A stretch of DNA of 56,553 nt from NCBI RefSeq assembly GCF_000285555.1, contig NZ_HE611001.1, positions 102,640 through 159,192 on the forward strand, written 5' to 3'. Below, one piece after another: positions 56,230 to 56,553 of this stretch. The position numbers and the translations under genes are program-made. The stretch comes from Kurthia massiliensis. GTDB taxonomy: Bacteria; Bacillota; Bacilli; Bacillales_A; Planococcaceae. Positions within the stretch are counted from its first letter, which is position 1. Each line of letters starts with the position of its first letter. The notes beneath the pieces are model-generated. The model searched no databases. It saw nothing but the letters and a program-made list of their open reading frames with translations, and was not told the origin of the DNA.

Positions 56230-56553
56230 GTCGGCACCGTCAATAATTTTGTGTAAATGGCTCAATCCAAAATTGATAGATCGTCACATTTAGCGATCAA
56301 ACATCGCTTCTAATTCGGCACGTGCTTGGTCAAAACCGAGATGATAACGTGCGAGGAAACGTGTGTTGTAGTCATTTAATTGTGAAACGAGGAAGCGCTC
56401 CGGGGATGCTTCGTTCGGAAACTGTTCCTTACGTTTCGTATATTTTTTCAGCTGTTTATTCACCGATTCAATCAAATTCGTTGCGTAAATAATACGGCGA
56501 ATCGACTGTGGGAAAGCGTAGAACGTTAAAATGGCATCGCCTTTGACCATTTT
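56230..56553 (-). mobile_element. IS256-family insertion sequence, terminal part
   Basis: The transposase 3' end is followed by GGATTGAGCCATTTACACAA and AATTATTGACGGTGCC (minus strand), the usual form of an IS256-type terminal inverted repeat. The outer end is about 56230-56236. The rest of the element lies beyond the window, so whether it is intact is not visible. Confidence 0.75.
56290..56553 (-). CDS. IS256-family (Mutator-type) transposase, C-terminal part
   Basis: At least 88 residues open to the window edge. FYAFPQSIRRIIYATNLIESVNKQLKKYTKRKEQFPNE is the highly conserved C-terminal region of IS256-type DDE transposases, including the late catalytic glutamate (NLIES). The stop lies 52 bases before the putative inverted-repeat end, as expected. 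The N-terminal and middle parts are outside the window. Confidence 0.88.
   Translation of the reverse strand, partial: KMVKGDAILTFYAFPQSIRRIIYATNLIESVNKQLKKYTKRKEQFPNEASPERFLVSQLNDYNTRFLARYHLGFDQARAELEAMFDR

Overview
The window looks like a chromosomal segment of a low-GC Gram-positive bacterium of the order Bacillales, probably a Planococcaceae-type relative (Kurthia/Lysinibacillus-like; this narrower placement is inference). Shine-Dalgarno sites are strong (GGAGG), lipoproteins carry classical lipoboxes, and much of the order matches the Bacillus subtilis yhf and yha regions. The matching genes are lcfB, lplJ, yhfH, hemE-hemH-hemY with hmoB, yhaA, ecsAB, hit, trpP, yhaH, hpr, prsA, yhaM, yhzD, an enoyl-CoA hydratase, hemZ and hemAT. 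No tRNA, rRNA or CRISPR array was seen.

Layout. 1-7.3 kb: a fatty acyl-CoA ligase (cut by the window edge), a Bce-type peptide-antibiotic sensing and detoxification module (regulator, kinase, ATPase, permease) directly behind a lipoate ligase gene, and a 41-codon divergent gene, yhfH. 7.3-10.4 kb: a lipoprotein, response regulator and HAMP kinase operon, preceded by three 11-bp direct repeats that look like an OmpR/PhoB-class operator. 10.4-14.7 kb: coproporphyrin-route haem genes hemE-hemH-hemY facing a haem monooxygenase (hmoB). 14.7-25.1 kb: core genes including a tryptophan transporter whose leader carries a (G/T)AG triplet array typical of TRAP control over the ribosome-binding site, the ScoC/Hpr regulator, the PrsA foldase, the YhaM nuclease and a secreted protein with a Pro/Thr/Ser-rich spacer. 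25.1-30.4 kb: enoyl-CoA hydratase; a serine-type T-box leader in front of a class V aminotransferase plus serA, apparently a serine biosynthesis operon; a HAD phosphatase; and a possible 29-residue membrane peptide.

30.5-42.0 kb: two tandem, diverged oppABCDF oligopeptide importer operons. Each has a hairpin after oppA and CodY-box-like sequences in its upstream region. 42.5-46.4 kb: a DUF2785 protein, HemZ, and the haem-based aerotaxis receptor HemAT.

46.4-56.6 kb is accessory. Fragments of IS1182- and IS66-family elements and the end of an IS256-family element flank a sortase-built pilus locus. The locus contains a major LPQTG pilin with a Lys-containing pilin motif, a roughly 1,284-residue wall-anchored protein with an LPEAG signal, two class C sortases with DPF lids, and a small frameshifted gene of unknown function between them. 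A hairpin separates the pilin gene from the large-subunit gene and could set their ratio. I saw no wholly unknown multi-gene system. The strongest leads are the regulatory elements (TRAP array, serine T-box, 11-bp repeats, CodY-like boxes) and the pilus island.
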